Source: Bacteroides ovatus (GTDB taxonomy: Bacteria > Bacteroidota > Bacteroidia > Bacteroidales > Bacteroidaceae). Taken from it: DNA of 64,000 nt. Both the position numbers and the translations under genes were made by a program. This document shows, piece after piece, positions 55,016 through 64,000 of the stretch. A model generated the notes under the pieces. That model did no database searches. It saw only the letters and a program-made list of their open reading frames with translations, and had not been told where the DNA came from. The stretch spans positions 1 to 64,000 of the forward strand of contig NZ_CP012938.1 in NCBI RefSeq assembly GCF_001314995.1, read 5' to 3'. Numbering within the stretch: the first letter of the stretch is position 1; each line of letters opens with the position of its first letter.

Positions 55016-55531
55016 ATGGAGACAACAGCTAACACTTCCGACAACATTATCACCCGTTCTTATGAAGAATATTATCAGGTGATTCTTACCTATATTACTT
55101 ATCGTATCACTCATCGCTACGAAGCGGAGGATCTAACCCAGGATGTATTTGTACGTCTGCTGGACTACAAGCAAATGCTCCGTCCGGACACAGTGAAATA
55201 TTTCTTGTTCACCATTGCCCGCAATATCGTAATCGACTATATCCGTCGTTATTATAAGAAACAGGAGATAGACAGCTACATCTATGATACTATGTCCACT
55301 TCTACCAATGAAACCGAAGAAAAAATTATCGGTGATGATTTAATGACAATGGAACGGACCCGCTTGGCTGCTATGCCCGAACAACGTCGGTTAATTTATA
55401 CATTGAACCGCTTCGAAAATAAAACGTCTCCGGAAATCGCAAATGAACTGAATTTAAGTTGCAGGACGGTGGAAAACCATCTGTTTCTGGGACGTCGTGA
55501 AATGCGCGAGTTTTTCCGGAATTGTATATAA
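55016..55531 (+). CDS. ECF-type RNA polymerase sigma factor, module C
   Basis: 171 residues from ATG 55016; the longer opening at 54884 is rejected because it would include the promoter box and lengthen the protein beyond its paralogs. Region 2 shows AEDLTQDVFVRLLDYKQ and VIDYIRRYYKKQ; region 4 shows MPEQRRLIYTLNRFENKTSP and EIANELNLSCRTVENHLF. Same length as the module B sigma factor. No anti-sigma gene nearby; susC starts 132 nt downstream. Confidence 0.9.
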   Translation: METTANTSDNIITRSYEEYYQVILTYITYRITHRYEAEDLTQDVFVRLLDYKQMLRPDTVKYFLFTIARNIVIDYIRRYYKKQEIDSYIYDTMSTSTNETEEKIIGDDLMTMERTRLAAMPEQRRLIYTLNRFENKTSPEIANELNLSCRTVENHLFLGRREMREFFRNCI

Positions 55532-55663
55532 TCTTATTCATTAATAAATAACCCTTTGTGCTTATGGAAAAGGAGTCAGAATTTACAAAGAGGTACTTGT
55601 ATGCCTCACCTTATTTTAGAGAACAAAAATTTAATACTATTTTTAAACCTCAAATTTAATTTT

Positions 55664-58600
55664 ATGAAACGAAGAGGATTAATATTTAATTCGCGGCCTA
55701 ACAAAACAGCGGTGTTTGCGTTAGGATTAATGCTGGGACTTTGTCCTGTTTCAAAGGCGTGGGCCGATACAAACATGAAAGATAGTCAAGTAGTGGCACA
55801 GGCTCAAAAGAAAGTGAAAGGTCAAGTCGTTGATGCAATAGGCGAACCATTGATTGGTGTGAATATTACTGTAATAGGAGGAACAGAAGGAACTATTACG
55901 GATATTGACGGAAATTATACGATTGGTGTACCTGCTGGAGCTAAGTTGAAATTCAGCTATATTGGTTATAAGGATCAAATTATAGATGTGGCTGCGCAAA
56001 CTGTGATAAATGTAAAATTGCAGGAAGATAGCGAAGTGTTGGACGAAGTTGTGGTAGTGGGATACGGTTCACAAAAAAAGGAGACATTGACTGGTGCTGT
56101 AACAGTGGTATCTGATAAAATGTTGAAGAATAAAGGAACGATGTCAAGTCCGTTACAGGCAATGCAAGGTCAGGTTCCGGGTGTTACGATCACTCGCAAT
56201 TCGGCAGCTCCGGGAGATGAGAGCTGGGGCTTGAAATTGCGTGGTTCTGTTTCTGCAAATAATGCGGAGCCATTGATCGTTATTGACGGAGTTGCTTATG
56301 ATGGTGTAAATGCACTGCGTAATATTAACCCTTCCGATATTCAGTCTATCAATTTTCTGAAAGATGCATCGGCTGCTATTTATGGTTCCCGGGCTGCAGG
56401 TGGTGTGGTATTGGTAACCACTAAGCAGGCAAAGGAAGGAAAAGCGAGAATAGAATATAGCGGTTCATACACTTACAAGATGGTGGGATTGCAGCCGGAG
56501 CTGATGACTATGAACGAGTGGGCAAATGCAGTGTTACAGACTTGTCAGAACGATGGTCAGCCGGATTCTTACTCATGGGTGAAATATGCGAAAATGGCAT
56601 TGGCTAATGAAGGTAAATACATTGATTTGGATCACAGTGCAAATCCTTTTGCTCCCAGCTATTCAGATGTAATGGATTTCGTGTTCATGGATACCAACTG
56701 GCAAGACGTGTTGTTCGGCAATTCTTATTCTACGCAACATGACTTAGCTGTTTCCGGAGGTACAGAAAAGAATTTATATCGCTTGTCCGTAGGGTATATG
56801 TATGATGACAGTAACTTGAAGTGGGGAAATAATAACAATCAGCGTTTCAATCTTCGTTTGACTAATAAACTGAAAGTCTTTGATAACTTTTCTATTGAAT
56901 CTGTGATAGCCTATAACCGCCAGGATCAGGTGGCTCCTTCACAACTGAATAGAACATTGACTTCCAGTTATCCGCAACCGGGACTTCCGGCTTCTACGAT
57001 TGATGGAAAACCTTATTCGTGGGGAACTTGGTTGTCACCGATTTGGTTTGCCGAACTGGGTGGAGATAATAAACTGAAAGTATCTGAAATTAATATCAGT
57101 GAGAAATTCACTTACAATATTAATAAACATCTGGATGTAGTAGCAAATCTCGGTTATAACTCCGGAGTAGCTTCACGTGATATAAAGAAGATGGCTATTA
57201 CTTCTTATAATTATGCGGGAACCAAGATAAACACCAAGGCCGACGGTTACAAACAGGAAGAGTCGTCTTACGAGAAAACAAGTTCACGTACAGACTTCTA
57301 TTCTATGGCAGGTTATGTTGATTATCACAATACATTTGCGCAGCATCATAATGTAAGTGCAATGGTTGGTACTCAATATGAATTGAAAGAATATGATTAT
57401 TTTGGTGTATCGGTGAAAGATATACAGAACTCGTTGGAAACTGTAAATGGGGCAGGTCTGGTAAATCTGACAGATAAACATGGTACGAAGTGGCATGAGG
57501 CTGTGATGTCCTACTATTCTCGTTTAAATTATAACTATAAGTCAAAATACTTATTGGAAGTAAATATGCGTTATGATGGTTCTTCCAAGTTTAAACCGGA
57601 AAATCGCTGGGACTTCTTTTATGGAATATCCGGTGGATGGCGTATTACGGAAGAGGCGTTTATGAAGAACATCAAATGGTTGAACGATTTGAAAATCCGT
57701 CTTTCTTATGGTGAAGTTGGTAACCAGAGTGGTATTGATCGATATGATGGTACACAATTCTATAAATTTGAATCTCAAAGCGGAGCTTATATCGGTCCTA
57801 ACAAAGGCACTATCATAGATACGAATGGTAAAATCGCTTCTCTGGGACGTGAATGGGAACGCATTAAGAACTATAATTTAGGATTGGATTTTTCCTTGTT
57901 CAATTCCCGTCTGACAGGTACTGCCGAAGTATACATGAAACGTAATGATAATATGTTGATTAATGTTTCTTATCCGGGAGTTCTGGGTGATAACGCAGGT
58001 ATGTCAAACAATGGAAAATTCAGATCACATGGATGGGAAGTCATGGTAAACTGGTCTGATAAGATTGGAAAAGACTTCACTTATCATGTAGGAGGTACTT
58101 ATTCTTTTAATACGAATAAACTGACGGATATTGGTGCAGTTTCAGTTCTGAAATCCGGTTTTGTTGATAAACAGCAAGGTTATCCGTTGAATAGTATTTT
58201 TGGTTTGCGTTATGCCGGCAAAGCACAGACAGAAGAAGAACGTCAAAAATATCTATATCGCTTCCTGACTGGTAATACTATCGGACTGACAGAACAAAAC
58301 TTCCGTTTGGGAGATAATATGTATGCTGACGTAAATAATGACGGCAAACTGGATCAGAATGATATTGTTTATTTAGGTACAGATGATCCGAAAATCTCTT
58401 TCTCTTTTAATGTAGGAGCAGAATGGAAGGGATTTGATTTATCATTGGTTTTCCAGGGTGCTGCTCAACGTACAATCTTCCGTACGGGAGATAATAATGG
58501 TAATGAGATTTGGCGTATACCGATGAAAGCATTATATCTGAACACTTCGAATCAATCGGTAGGTAACACGTGGAGTCCGGAGAACCGGGGTGCTTATTAT

Positions 58601-58900
58601 CCGACATATAGTAATAAGAATGAAATCAATGACTACAACTATCAGGCTTCTTCCTGGTCAGTGGAAGATGGTTCTTACATTCGTCTGAAAAATGTGACAT
58701 TGGGATATAATGTACCTTCTGCCTTTTTAGCTAAAACGAAGGCTATTAGCTCTTGTCGTGTATATGTAGCAGGTGCTGATCTTTGGGAATATTCTAAAAT
58801 TAACGACGGATGGGATCCGGAGGCTAGCCGTAAGGTATCAGCAGCAGGACGTTTCCCCTTTGTCCGTACAGTGACTTTCGGATTAAATCTAACTTTTTAA
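55664..58900 (+). CDS. SusC-like TonB-dependent outer-membrane glycan transporter, module C
   Basis: 1078 residues from ATG 55664, chosen because the upstream opening from 55556 adds 36 residues that are not signal-like. Signal to about KAWA-DT; regulatory-like domain VKGQVVDAIGEPLIGVNI; DEVVVVGYG; plug LKDASAAIYGSRAAGGV; barrel to the terminal LNLTF. No STN domain. Stop and the next start are 3 bp apart, so it is coupled to SusD. More A/T-rich than the module B homolog. Confidence 0.95.
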   Translation: MKRRGLIFNSRPNKTAVFALGLMLGLCPVSKAWADTNMKDSQVVAQAQKKVKGQVVDAIGEPLIGVNITVIGGTEGTITDIDGNYTIGVPAGAKLKFSYIGYKDQIIDVAAQTVINVKLQEDSEVLDEVVVVGYGSQKKETLTGAVTVVSDKMLKNKGTMSSPLQAMQGQVPGVTITRNSAAPGDESWGLKLRGSVSANNAEPLIVIDGVAYDGVNALRNINPSDIQSINFLKDASAAIYGSRAAGGVVLVTTKQAKEGKARIEYSGSYTYKMVGLQPELMTMNEWANAVLQTCQNDGQPDSYSWVKYAKMALANEGKYIDLDHSANPFAPSYSDVMDFVFMDTNWQDVLFGNSYSTQHDLAVSGGTEKNLYRLSVGYMYDDSNLKWGNNNNQRFNLRLTNKLKVFDNFSIESVIAYNRQDQVAPSQLNRTLTSSYPQPGLPASTIDGKPYSWGTWLSPIWFAELGGDNKLKVSEINISEKFTYNINKHLDVVANLGYNSGVASRDIKKMAITSYNYAGTKINTKADGYKQEESSYEKTSSRTDFYSMAGYVDYHNTFAQHHNVSAMVGTQYELKEYDYFGVSVKDIQNSLETVNGAGLVNLTDKHGTKWHEAVMSYYSRLNYNYKSKYLLEVNMRYDGSSKFKPENRWDFFYGISGGWRITEEAFMKNIKWLNDLKIRLSYGEVGNQSGIDRYDGTQFYKFESQSGAYIGPNKGTIIDTNGKIASLGREWERIKNYNLGLDFSLFNSRLTGTAEVYMKRNDNMLINVSYPGVLGDNAGMSNNGKFRSHGWEVMVNWSDKIGKDFTYHVGGTYSFNTNKLTDIGAVSVLKSGFVDKQQGYPLNSIFGLRYAGKAQTEEERQKYLYRFLTGNTIGLTEQNFRLGDNMYADVNNDGKLDQNDIVYLGTDDPKISFSFNVGAEWKGFDLSLVFQGAAQRTIFRTGDNNGNEIWRIPMKALYLNTSNQSVGNTWSPENRGAYYPTYSNKNEINDYNYQASSWSVEDGSYIRLKNVTLGYNVPSAFLAKTKAISSCRVYVAGADLWEYSKINDGWDPEASRKVSAAGRFPFVRTVTFGLNLTF

Positions 58901-58903
58901 TGT

Positions 58904-60637
58904 ATGAAGAATATGAAACTATATAAGAAAGCTCTTTTAATTTTATCGCTTGGTCTGACACTGAATTCGTGTCTGGATCTTGATCCGCAGGACCAACTGG
59001 CAGATGGCAACTTATGGGGGGCAGCAGATGATTTTAAATATTTTGCAACTAATTTCTATGGTTGGACCCGTGATTTCAAGTCTGTTATTTCTGATGGTGC
59101 ACATTCTGACTGGCGTTCGGACTTGATGACTTCCAGTTCTGTAAATATGTACAGTAATGGTAGTAATCCGATTCCTACTTCAGACGGTAACTATACGAGT
59201 AATTATGCCCATATCCGCCGTTGCAATTTGTTGCTGCAAAAAGCAGCGTCTTTTTCCGGTAACGGTGATATCAGCCGCTATGTAGCGGAAGCCAAGTTTT
59301 TCCGTGCTTATTCTTACTTTGATTTGGTGCAATTGTTTGGCAATGTGATTATCACTAAAGAACCGTTGGATATTACTTCACCCGAGTTACGCATGAGCCG
59401 CAATGACCGTAGCGAAGTGATTGACTTCGTGATTCAGGATTTGAAGGATGCGGCTGAAGTATTGCCGGAAACAATTACGACAGACGATGAAGGGCGTATT
59501 TCAAAATGGGGAGCTTATGCATTCCTTTCACGTGTCGCTTTATATGAAGGCACATGGCAACAAAACCGCAATAATGAAGAACGTGGCAAAGCATTGTTGA
59601 GTATTGCAGCGGATGCGGCGAAAAAAGTTATCGACAGTAAGCAATTCGAGCTATTCAAACCGGCAGCATTGGGAGAGATGGCTTATAAATACCTGTTCAT
59701 TTTAGAGAATGTACAGTCTAATCCTGCGAATCTGACTAAGAGTGCCAATAAAGAATATATATTCTATCGTCGTCATGATGAAACGATTGCTCCGATCGGG
59801 ACTAATATCACACATGGTTGTGTAGCGAACGTGCAATATATTAATCGTAAATTTGTGAATATGTATCTTTGTAGCAATGGGCTACCTATTGACCATGCCA
59901 AGAGTGCTGACGTCTTTAAAGGTTATGGAGGTCTGACTACGGAATTTGAAAATCGTGATAATCGCATGAAGAACTGTCTTCTGGCTCATGGCACTAAATA
60001 TTGGGATAACGACAAACCGCGTATTGATTGGAAAGGTATGGATGGGGAAGATGCGGCCAATGCCATTACATGTAATGTATTCCAAGGTTCCGGTTATCAA
60101 AACCAAAAATGGGGTACGGAACGTAAGGTGGCCGATACATTTGAAGGTTACGACTTCCCGATTATTCGTTATGCAGAAGTTTTATTGAATTATGCCGAAG
60201 CTATGTATGAGTTGGGAACCACCGGCAAAGCTTTGGATGATGCCTTGAATATCTCGTTGAATTTGGTTCGTCTTCGTGTAAACCCGGATATGCCTAAACT
60301 GACTACGTCTTTTGCTTCAGAAAACAGTTTGAATATGCGAGAAGAGATCCGTCGTGAACGTACCATCGAATTGTACAATGAAGGTTTCCGAGTTGATGAT
60401 TTGAAACGTTGGAATACTGCTATTGTAGAGATGCCTAAACCTATTCTAGGAGTGAAATGGACAGGAACTGATTTTGCGACTTCATGGGCTGGCGCTTCTA
60501 ATATGGCAAAAGATTCCGATGGCTGTTTGATCTTGGAAAATAGTCGGCGCTGGGGTAGTAAAAATGACCTGTATCCGCTTCCGGTAGATCAGTGTCAGTT
60601 GAATCCGAACTTGGGACAGAATCCGGGATGGCAATAA
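58904..60637 (+). CDS. SusD-like surface glycan-binding lipoprotein, module C
   Basis: 577 residues; lipoprotein signal KLYKKALLILSLGLTLNSC then LDLDPQDQ. Blocks AEAKFFRAYSYFDLVQLFG, NKEYIFYRRHD, FPIIRYAEVLLNYAEA, RRERTIELYNEGFRVDDLKRW and YPLPVDQCQLNPN identify the family. Met4 (58913) is an alternative start. Works as lid of the adjacent SusC. Confidence 0.95.
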   Translation: MKNMKLYKKALLILSLGLTLNSCLDLDPQDQLADGNLWGAADDFKYFATNFYGWTRDFKSVISDGAHSDWRSDLMTSSSVNMYSNGSNPIPTSDGNYTSNYAHIRRCNLLLQKAASFSGNGDISRYVAEAKFFRAYSYFDLVQLFGNVIITKEPLDITSPELRMSRNDRSEVIDFVIQDLKDAAEVLPETITTDDEGRISKWGAYAFLSRVALYEGTWQQNRNNEERGKALLSIAADAAKKVIDSKQFELFKPAALGEMAYKYLFILENVQSNPANLTKSANKEYIFYRRHDETIAPIGTNITHGCVANVQYINRKFVNMYLCSNGLPIDHAKSADVFKGYGGLTTEFENRDNRMKNCLLAHGTKYWDNDKPRIDWKGMDGEDAANAITCNVFQGSGYQNQKWGTERKVADTFEGYDFPIIRYAEVLLNYAEAMYELGTTGKALDDALNISLNLVRLRVNPDMPKLTTSFASENSLNMREEIRRERTIELYNEGFRVDDLKRWNTAIVEMPKPILGVKWTGTDFATSWAGASNMAKDSDGCLILENSRRWGSKNDLYPLPVDQCQLNPNLGQNPGWQ

Positions 60638-60668
60638 TCAAGTCTGAATAACTTAAAGAATAAGAATC

Positions 60669-62195
60669 ATGAAAAGAGATTATATAAAATATTTTGTTGG
60701 ACTGGCGGCTTGTTCGTTTTTAGGTCTGACTTCATGTGATGATGATAAGGATTTAGGAGGAAAGATGGACGAAATGATTACAGTGTCCACCATTACTCTT
60801 AACGAAACTCAATATGATGCAGGGAATAAAACAATTTGTCTGCTGAAGAACAAAGAACTGCAACTCTCTTGGAGTATTGCACCTGAAAATGCAACCGATG
60901 CTAATGTGCAATGGACTTCGTCGGATGAATCTATTGTTGCTGTTACACGGGAAGGTAAGGTCGTGACTAAGGATAAAGCAGGAAAAGCTATTATTACATT
61001 AACGCCGGAAATCGGTTTCGGTCCGGAAGCTACGATCGTAACCAGAACTGTTGAGGTCTTGGAGGAATATACCTACATGTCATCTATTAATATAAAGAAC
61101 GAACCAGTGGAAGAGATTGCAGCTGGGGATGAATATCAGTTGGAAGTTGTGTCAGAACCGTCAAATGTTACATTTAAACGATATAAGTGGGCAAGCAGTA
61201 ATCCGGAGGTAGCTATCGTAGATGAAAAGACGGGATTGGTAACTGGAATCAGTAAAGGTAATGCAACTATTACGGTGACTGCTGATGATTTTAGTTCGAC
61301 TCCTGTATTTGCAAGTTGCAACATAGGAGTTAAAATAGTGACTCCAATTACTGGAATGACATTTACTGAAGATAAAGAACTCAATCAATTAGGATACGGA
61401 CAGGAATACCAGATCAAATATACATTGGATCCTGTAGATGCTACTGCATCTTTACTGACTTGGACAAGTGATAACCCTGATATGATTAGTGTAGATAAAA
61501 CAGGAAAATTGAAAGTACATACTACTAAGGCCGCTTCTGCTGTGATAACAGCTTCTTATGGCCCTGTTGTACAAAATGTAACTGTCACAGTTGCCGATGG
61601 ACGTTTCTGGTATTCATTAGGTAATGGTTTGGGTAATGGACTGGATAATAATTGGTATTTGGATGGCAACAATGCGTCTGTTGTTTCATCTGATGGAAAT
61701 AAGACCACTGTTCAGATGGGCTCCGGATACCGTGGTGACTTATGGCTTGCAAGAAGTGGTAAAGGAAAAATTGTAAATGTAACTCCTGCTGATTATAGAT
61801 ATTTTGCCATTAAGGTAGGATTTAAATCTCAATTGGTTCCAGGAAAGAACAAACCCAATGGTTGTATTAAATTAGAGATCTTTGATGATGGTATTAAGAA
61901 AATCGGTCCTGAATATTTTGGAACAGGCGGAGATGCTAATAATAGATACGAGATTCTGGGTGCAAGTGAGATTTCGACTACGGAGCCAAATGTCTTGTAT
62001 TACGACTTACAGTCAAAATATAAAACTGTGACTCCTACAGATTGGAATCAGGTCTTTGATTTGTCGCAATGTAAGTTTGTAATTGCTGATTTCCCGGAAA
62101 CAGCTCAGACTTATGATCTTTACTGGATTCGTTCTTTCAAATCCATAGAGGAACTTCAAGCTTTTGTAGATAGTGAAAACAATACTAACGAATAA
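60669..62195 (+). CDS. BIG2/Ig-like surface lipoprotein (SusE/F position), module C
   Basis: 508 residues; lipobox LGLTSC followed by DDDKDL, matching the acidic surface-export type. BIG2 repeats (about 40-310) with VQWTSSDESIVAVTREGKV, KWASSNPEVAIVDEKTG and LTWTSDNPDMISVDKTGKL. The C-terminal domain (about 315-508) opens with FWYSLGNGLGNGLDNNWYL and ends YWIRSFKSIEELQAFV, the counterpart of WVKTFES-x-E-x-(Y/L)K in A and B. Probable surface glycan-binding protein. Confidence 0.8.
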   Translation: MKRDYIKYFVGLAACSFLGLTSCDDDKDLGGKMDEMITVSTITLNETQYDAGNKTICLLKNKELQLSWSIAPENATDANVQWTSSDESIVAVTREGKVVTKDKAGKAIITLTPEIGFGPEATIVTRTVEVLEEYTYMSSINIKNEPVEEIAAGDEYQLEVVSEPSNVTFKRYKWASSNPEVAIVDEKTGLVTGISKGNATITVTADDFSSTPVFASCNIGVKIVTPITGMTFTEDKELNQLGYGQEYQIKYTLDPVDATASLLTWTSDNPDMISVDKTGKLKVHTTKAASAVITASYGPVVQNVTVTVADGRFWYSLGNGLGNGLDNNWYLDGNNASVVSSDGNKTTVQMGSGYRGDLWLARSGKGKIVNVTPADYRYFAIKVGFKSQLVPGKNKPNGCIKLEIFDDGIKKIGPEYFGTGGDANNRYEILGASEISTTEPNVLYYDLQSKYKTVTPTDWNQVFDLSQCKFVIADFPETAQTYDLYWIRSFKSIEELQAFVDSENNTNE

Positions 62196-62200
62196 CTACC

Positions 62201-63604
62201 ATGAATAAGATGAAATTATATACAATAATAGGAGCAGGGCTTTTTGCCCTGACTTCTACCACGCTTTTAGCATGTAGCGAAATAGAAGACGGCTCTAATG
62301 ATATGAGTAGTTGGCCGGAAGTGAAGGATTATGTTACGACTTTGGAGCATCCTTGTATGCTTCATACAGAAACGGATTTTGAGTTTGTAAAAGGAAAAGT
62401 GCAAGCCGGTGCGCAACCTTGGAAAAATGCGTTCGATCATTTAAGTCGTGGTGGGAATAGCTTGTCACAATCAAATTATAAGGCTTCTCCGGTGAAATTA
62501 TTGGCGCGTCTCGATCAAAATAATTGGGCAGGCAAATATCCCAATGACTGGAATAACTACACGAAGTTGATGAAGGACGCTGCCGCAGCCTATCAATTGG
62601 CCCTTCGATGGAAATTGTCGGAGACTGACGGTGCACAGTATGCAGATGCTGCTGTTGCTATTTTGAATGACTGGGCTAAAACATGTACAGGATTTATCGT
62701 GAATGATAAAGGTGAATTTATAGATCCGAACGAGTTCTTGATTTTTATTCAGGTACATCAAATAGCAAATGCAGCGGAGATTATGCGTTCTTATTCAGGA
62801 TGGCAGGAGGCTGATTTCGTTAAGTTTAAGGCATGGATTGCAGATGTCTTTTATCCTCATATCACAAAATTCCTGTCTACGCACAATGGAAATGAATGTG
62901 CGCTTCATTATTGGCTCAATTGGGATTTATCTGCGATGACAGCTTTACTTTCTATCGGTATTTTGGCGGATGATAACTTTAAAATCAATGAAGCTATCCA
63001 ATATTTCAAATTCGGTATTGGTTCGGGAAATATAGGAAATGGCGTTCCTTTCATACATTTAGATCTGGATAGTAATGAAATGCTGGGACAATGTCAGGAA
63101 TCAGGCCGTGATCAGGGACATGCTACCTTGTGTGTCAGTCTGCTGGGTGCTTTCTGTCAGATGGCAAAGAATGTAGGTGAAGACCTTTTCATCTTTGATG
63201 ACGGACGTGCATTGGCTATGTGTGAATATGTAGCTAAATACAATATCGGTAGTGCTGAAACCGGTAGTTCAAGTGCCAGTTGGAAGATGACCGGTTTCAG
63301 ATATACAGATAATGATCTGCCTTATACTACTTATACAAATTGTAGTGGAAGCTGGGATACCATTTCTGCACAGGAAAGAAGAGAGGGAAAGGATTCACGT
63401 GGTGAAGTGCGTCCTGCGTGGGAGCTGGTGAATCGTTTGGCGCAGGATTATGGTAAATCAAGCATCTATGCTAAGATGTGGGTTGATAAAATGCGTGAGA
63501 ATGCGTCTCGTGGCAATTCTGATGGTGGAGCAGGTGACTATGGACCTAATAGCGGTGGTTATGACCAATTAGGTTTCGGAACCCTGATGTTTGCAAAAGA
63601 GTAA
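62201..63604 (+). CDS. Alginate-lyase-superfamily lipoprotein, module C
   Basis: 467 residues; lipobox TTLLAC. EHPCMLHTETDFEFVKGKV opens the domain; AAAYQLALRWKLS, IANAAEIMRSYSGW, ALHYWLNWDLSAM (His236), QCQESGRDQGHATL and GGYDQLGFGTLMFAKE follow. It keeps both the HYWxNW and GRDQGH motifs, as does the left-edge copy, so it is the best candidate here for an active uronan lyase. Met4 is an alternative start. Followed by a strong terminator. Confidence 0.8.
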   Translation: MNKMKLYTIIGAGLFALTSTTLLACSEIEDGSNDMSSWPEVKDYVTTLEHPCMLHTETDFEFVKGKVQAGAQPWKNAFDHLSRGGNSLSQSNYKASPVKLLARLDQNNWAGKYPNDWNNYTKLMKDAAAAYQLALRWKLSETDGAQYADAAVAILNDWAKTCTGFIVNDKGEFIDPNEFLIFIQVHQIANAAEIMRSYSGWQEADFVKFKAWIADVFYPHITKFLSTHNGNECALHYWLNWDLSAMTALLSIGILADDNFKINEAIQYFKFGIGSGNIGNGVPFIHLDLDSNEMLGQCQESGRDQGHATLCVSLLGAFCQMAKNVGEDLFIFDDGRALAMCEYVAKYNIGSAETGSSSASWKMTGFRYTDNDLPYTTYTNCSGSWDTISAQERREGKDSRGEVRPAWELVNRLAQDYGKSSIYAKMWVDKMRENASRGNSDGGAGDYGPNSGGYDQLGFGTLMFAKE

Positions 63605-63670
63605 AGAAAAAGCTGTTGGTAATATAGCATGATTGTTTTACAATAATCTTGGATAAATAGAAAAAAGTTG

Positions 63671-63702
63671 GAAAGGGATTAGGTATTTACCTAATCCCTT
63701 TC
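63671..63702 (+). terminator. Strong hairpin terminator ending module C susCD operon
   Basis: GAAAGGGATTAGGTA (63671-63685) and TACCTAATCCCTTTC (63688-63702), a perfect 15-bp stem with a 2-nt loop. The rest of the gap to 63856 shows no clear promoter. Confidence 0.75.
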
Positions 63703-63856
63703 GTATATATAAGTAAATAGGTCAGTAAATAGATTGTTTTGAAATCAGAGATGATAGGATTCAGTTTTAAAAGTGCTTGGTTTTTATATAAGGTAGAAAG
63801 AACCTGTTTTTAGGAATAACGAATCTAGTTTTGAATGAAATTGATTAGTAAGGTAT

Positions 63857-64000
63857 ATGCGTAAAAAGATTCTGTTTTTAGCAGGAATGATGGCTTGCAG
63901 TTCATTGGCAGGCGCACAAGAAATTTCTAAGACCTGGGTGGCTGATAAGGGGAATGGAACTTATCAGAACCCGGTTCTTCATGCTGACTATTCAGACCCG
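63857..64000 (+). CDS. GH43-family enzyme, N-terminal fragment (continues past window)
   Basis: 48 codons are visible. The signal peptide is RKKILFLAGMMACSSLAGAQ; the mature start has GTYQNPVLHADYSDP, the first strand of the five-bladed GH43 propeller, whose Asp in ADYSDPD is the general base. GH43 enzymes are mostly arabinofuranosidases, xylosidases or exo-galactanases. It is the first enzyme gene after the module C terminator. Confidence 0.8.
   Translation, partial: MRKKILFLAGMMACSSLAGAQEISKTWVADKGNGTYQNPVLHADYSDP

Noticed and set aside
54698..55114. 138-codon minus-strand open frame before sigma factor C
   Set aside because: It runs antisense across the operator, promoter and sigma gene, with low-complexity composition, so it is a shadow frame.

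Overview
The window reads as the chromosome of a gut-type Bacteroides (Bacteroidota). Supporting signs are several SusC/SusD pairs, lipoproteins with an acidic stretch after the lipobox Cys, the Bacteroides -7 promoter box TAnnTTTG with an occasional TTTG at -33, weak ribosome binding sites in A/T-rich leaders, and a very high density of secreted glycan-active enzymes. Species cannot be fixed from the sequence alone.

Layout. (i) 1-2.2 kb is the tail of a polysaccharide utilisation locus: an alginate-lyase-superfamily protein cut by the window edge, and a GH28-like beta-helix protein. (ii) 2.5-5.3 kb is an IS3-family element with an IS110-family element inserted at its right end. (iii) 5.3-14.6 kb holds a uronate catabolism pair (uxuA plus an SDR oxidoreductase), a divergent AraC regulator, a GH97 enzyme, an aldo/keto reductase, a secreted alpha/beta hydrolase, and a DUF3037/HipA-like pair. 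(iv) 14.8-64 kb is a co-oriented supercluster in which one module is repeated three times (A from 14.8, B from 36.0, C from 51.5 kb). Each module has a membrane-tethered regulator (beta-propeller, Y_Y_Y domain, one TM helix, AraC-type HTH), then an orphan ECF sigma factor, SusC, SusD, a BIG2/Ig-like lipoprotein, an alginate-lyase-superfamily lipoprotein, and module-specific enzymes. Those enzymes are GH30, GH28-like, GH127/146, a double hydrolase and heparinase II/III in A, GH2 in B, and the start of a GH43 in C. The partial pair at the left edge looks like the end of a fourth module.

How it may work together. Surface SGBP/SusCD complexes would import uronate-rich oligosaccharides made by the lyase-like proteins. 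Periplasmic GHs would trim arabinofuranose, galactose and other side chains, and uxuA/SDR would channel free uronate into 2-keto-3-deoxygluconate. The most interesting signal is regulatory. Upstream of the sigma operon in all three modules lies an inverted repeat of the form TCTCA...TGAGA, 117-119 nt before a TAnnTTTG box. It is nearly identical in B and C, whose regulators have near-identical recognition helices, and has a shorter spacer in A, whose regulator differs. No anti-sigma factor (FecR type) and no STN domain on SusC are seen. I infer a cascade of glycan, membrane-tethered AraC regulator, ECF sigma and susCD operon, repeated three times.

Other notable items are a HigB-type toxin gene reduced by an internal deletion beside an intact antitoxin, a candidate IS110 bridge-RNA region, two about-22-bp-period repeat arrays, and a GC-rich stretch covering the structural genes of module B.
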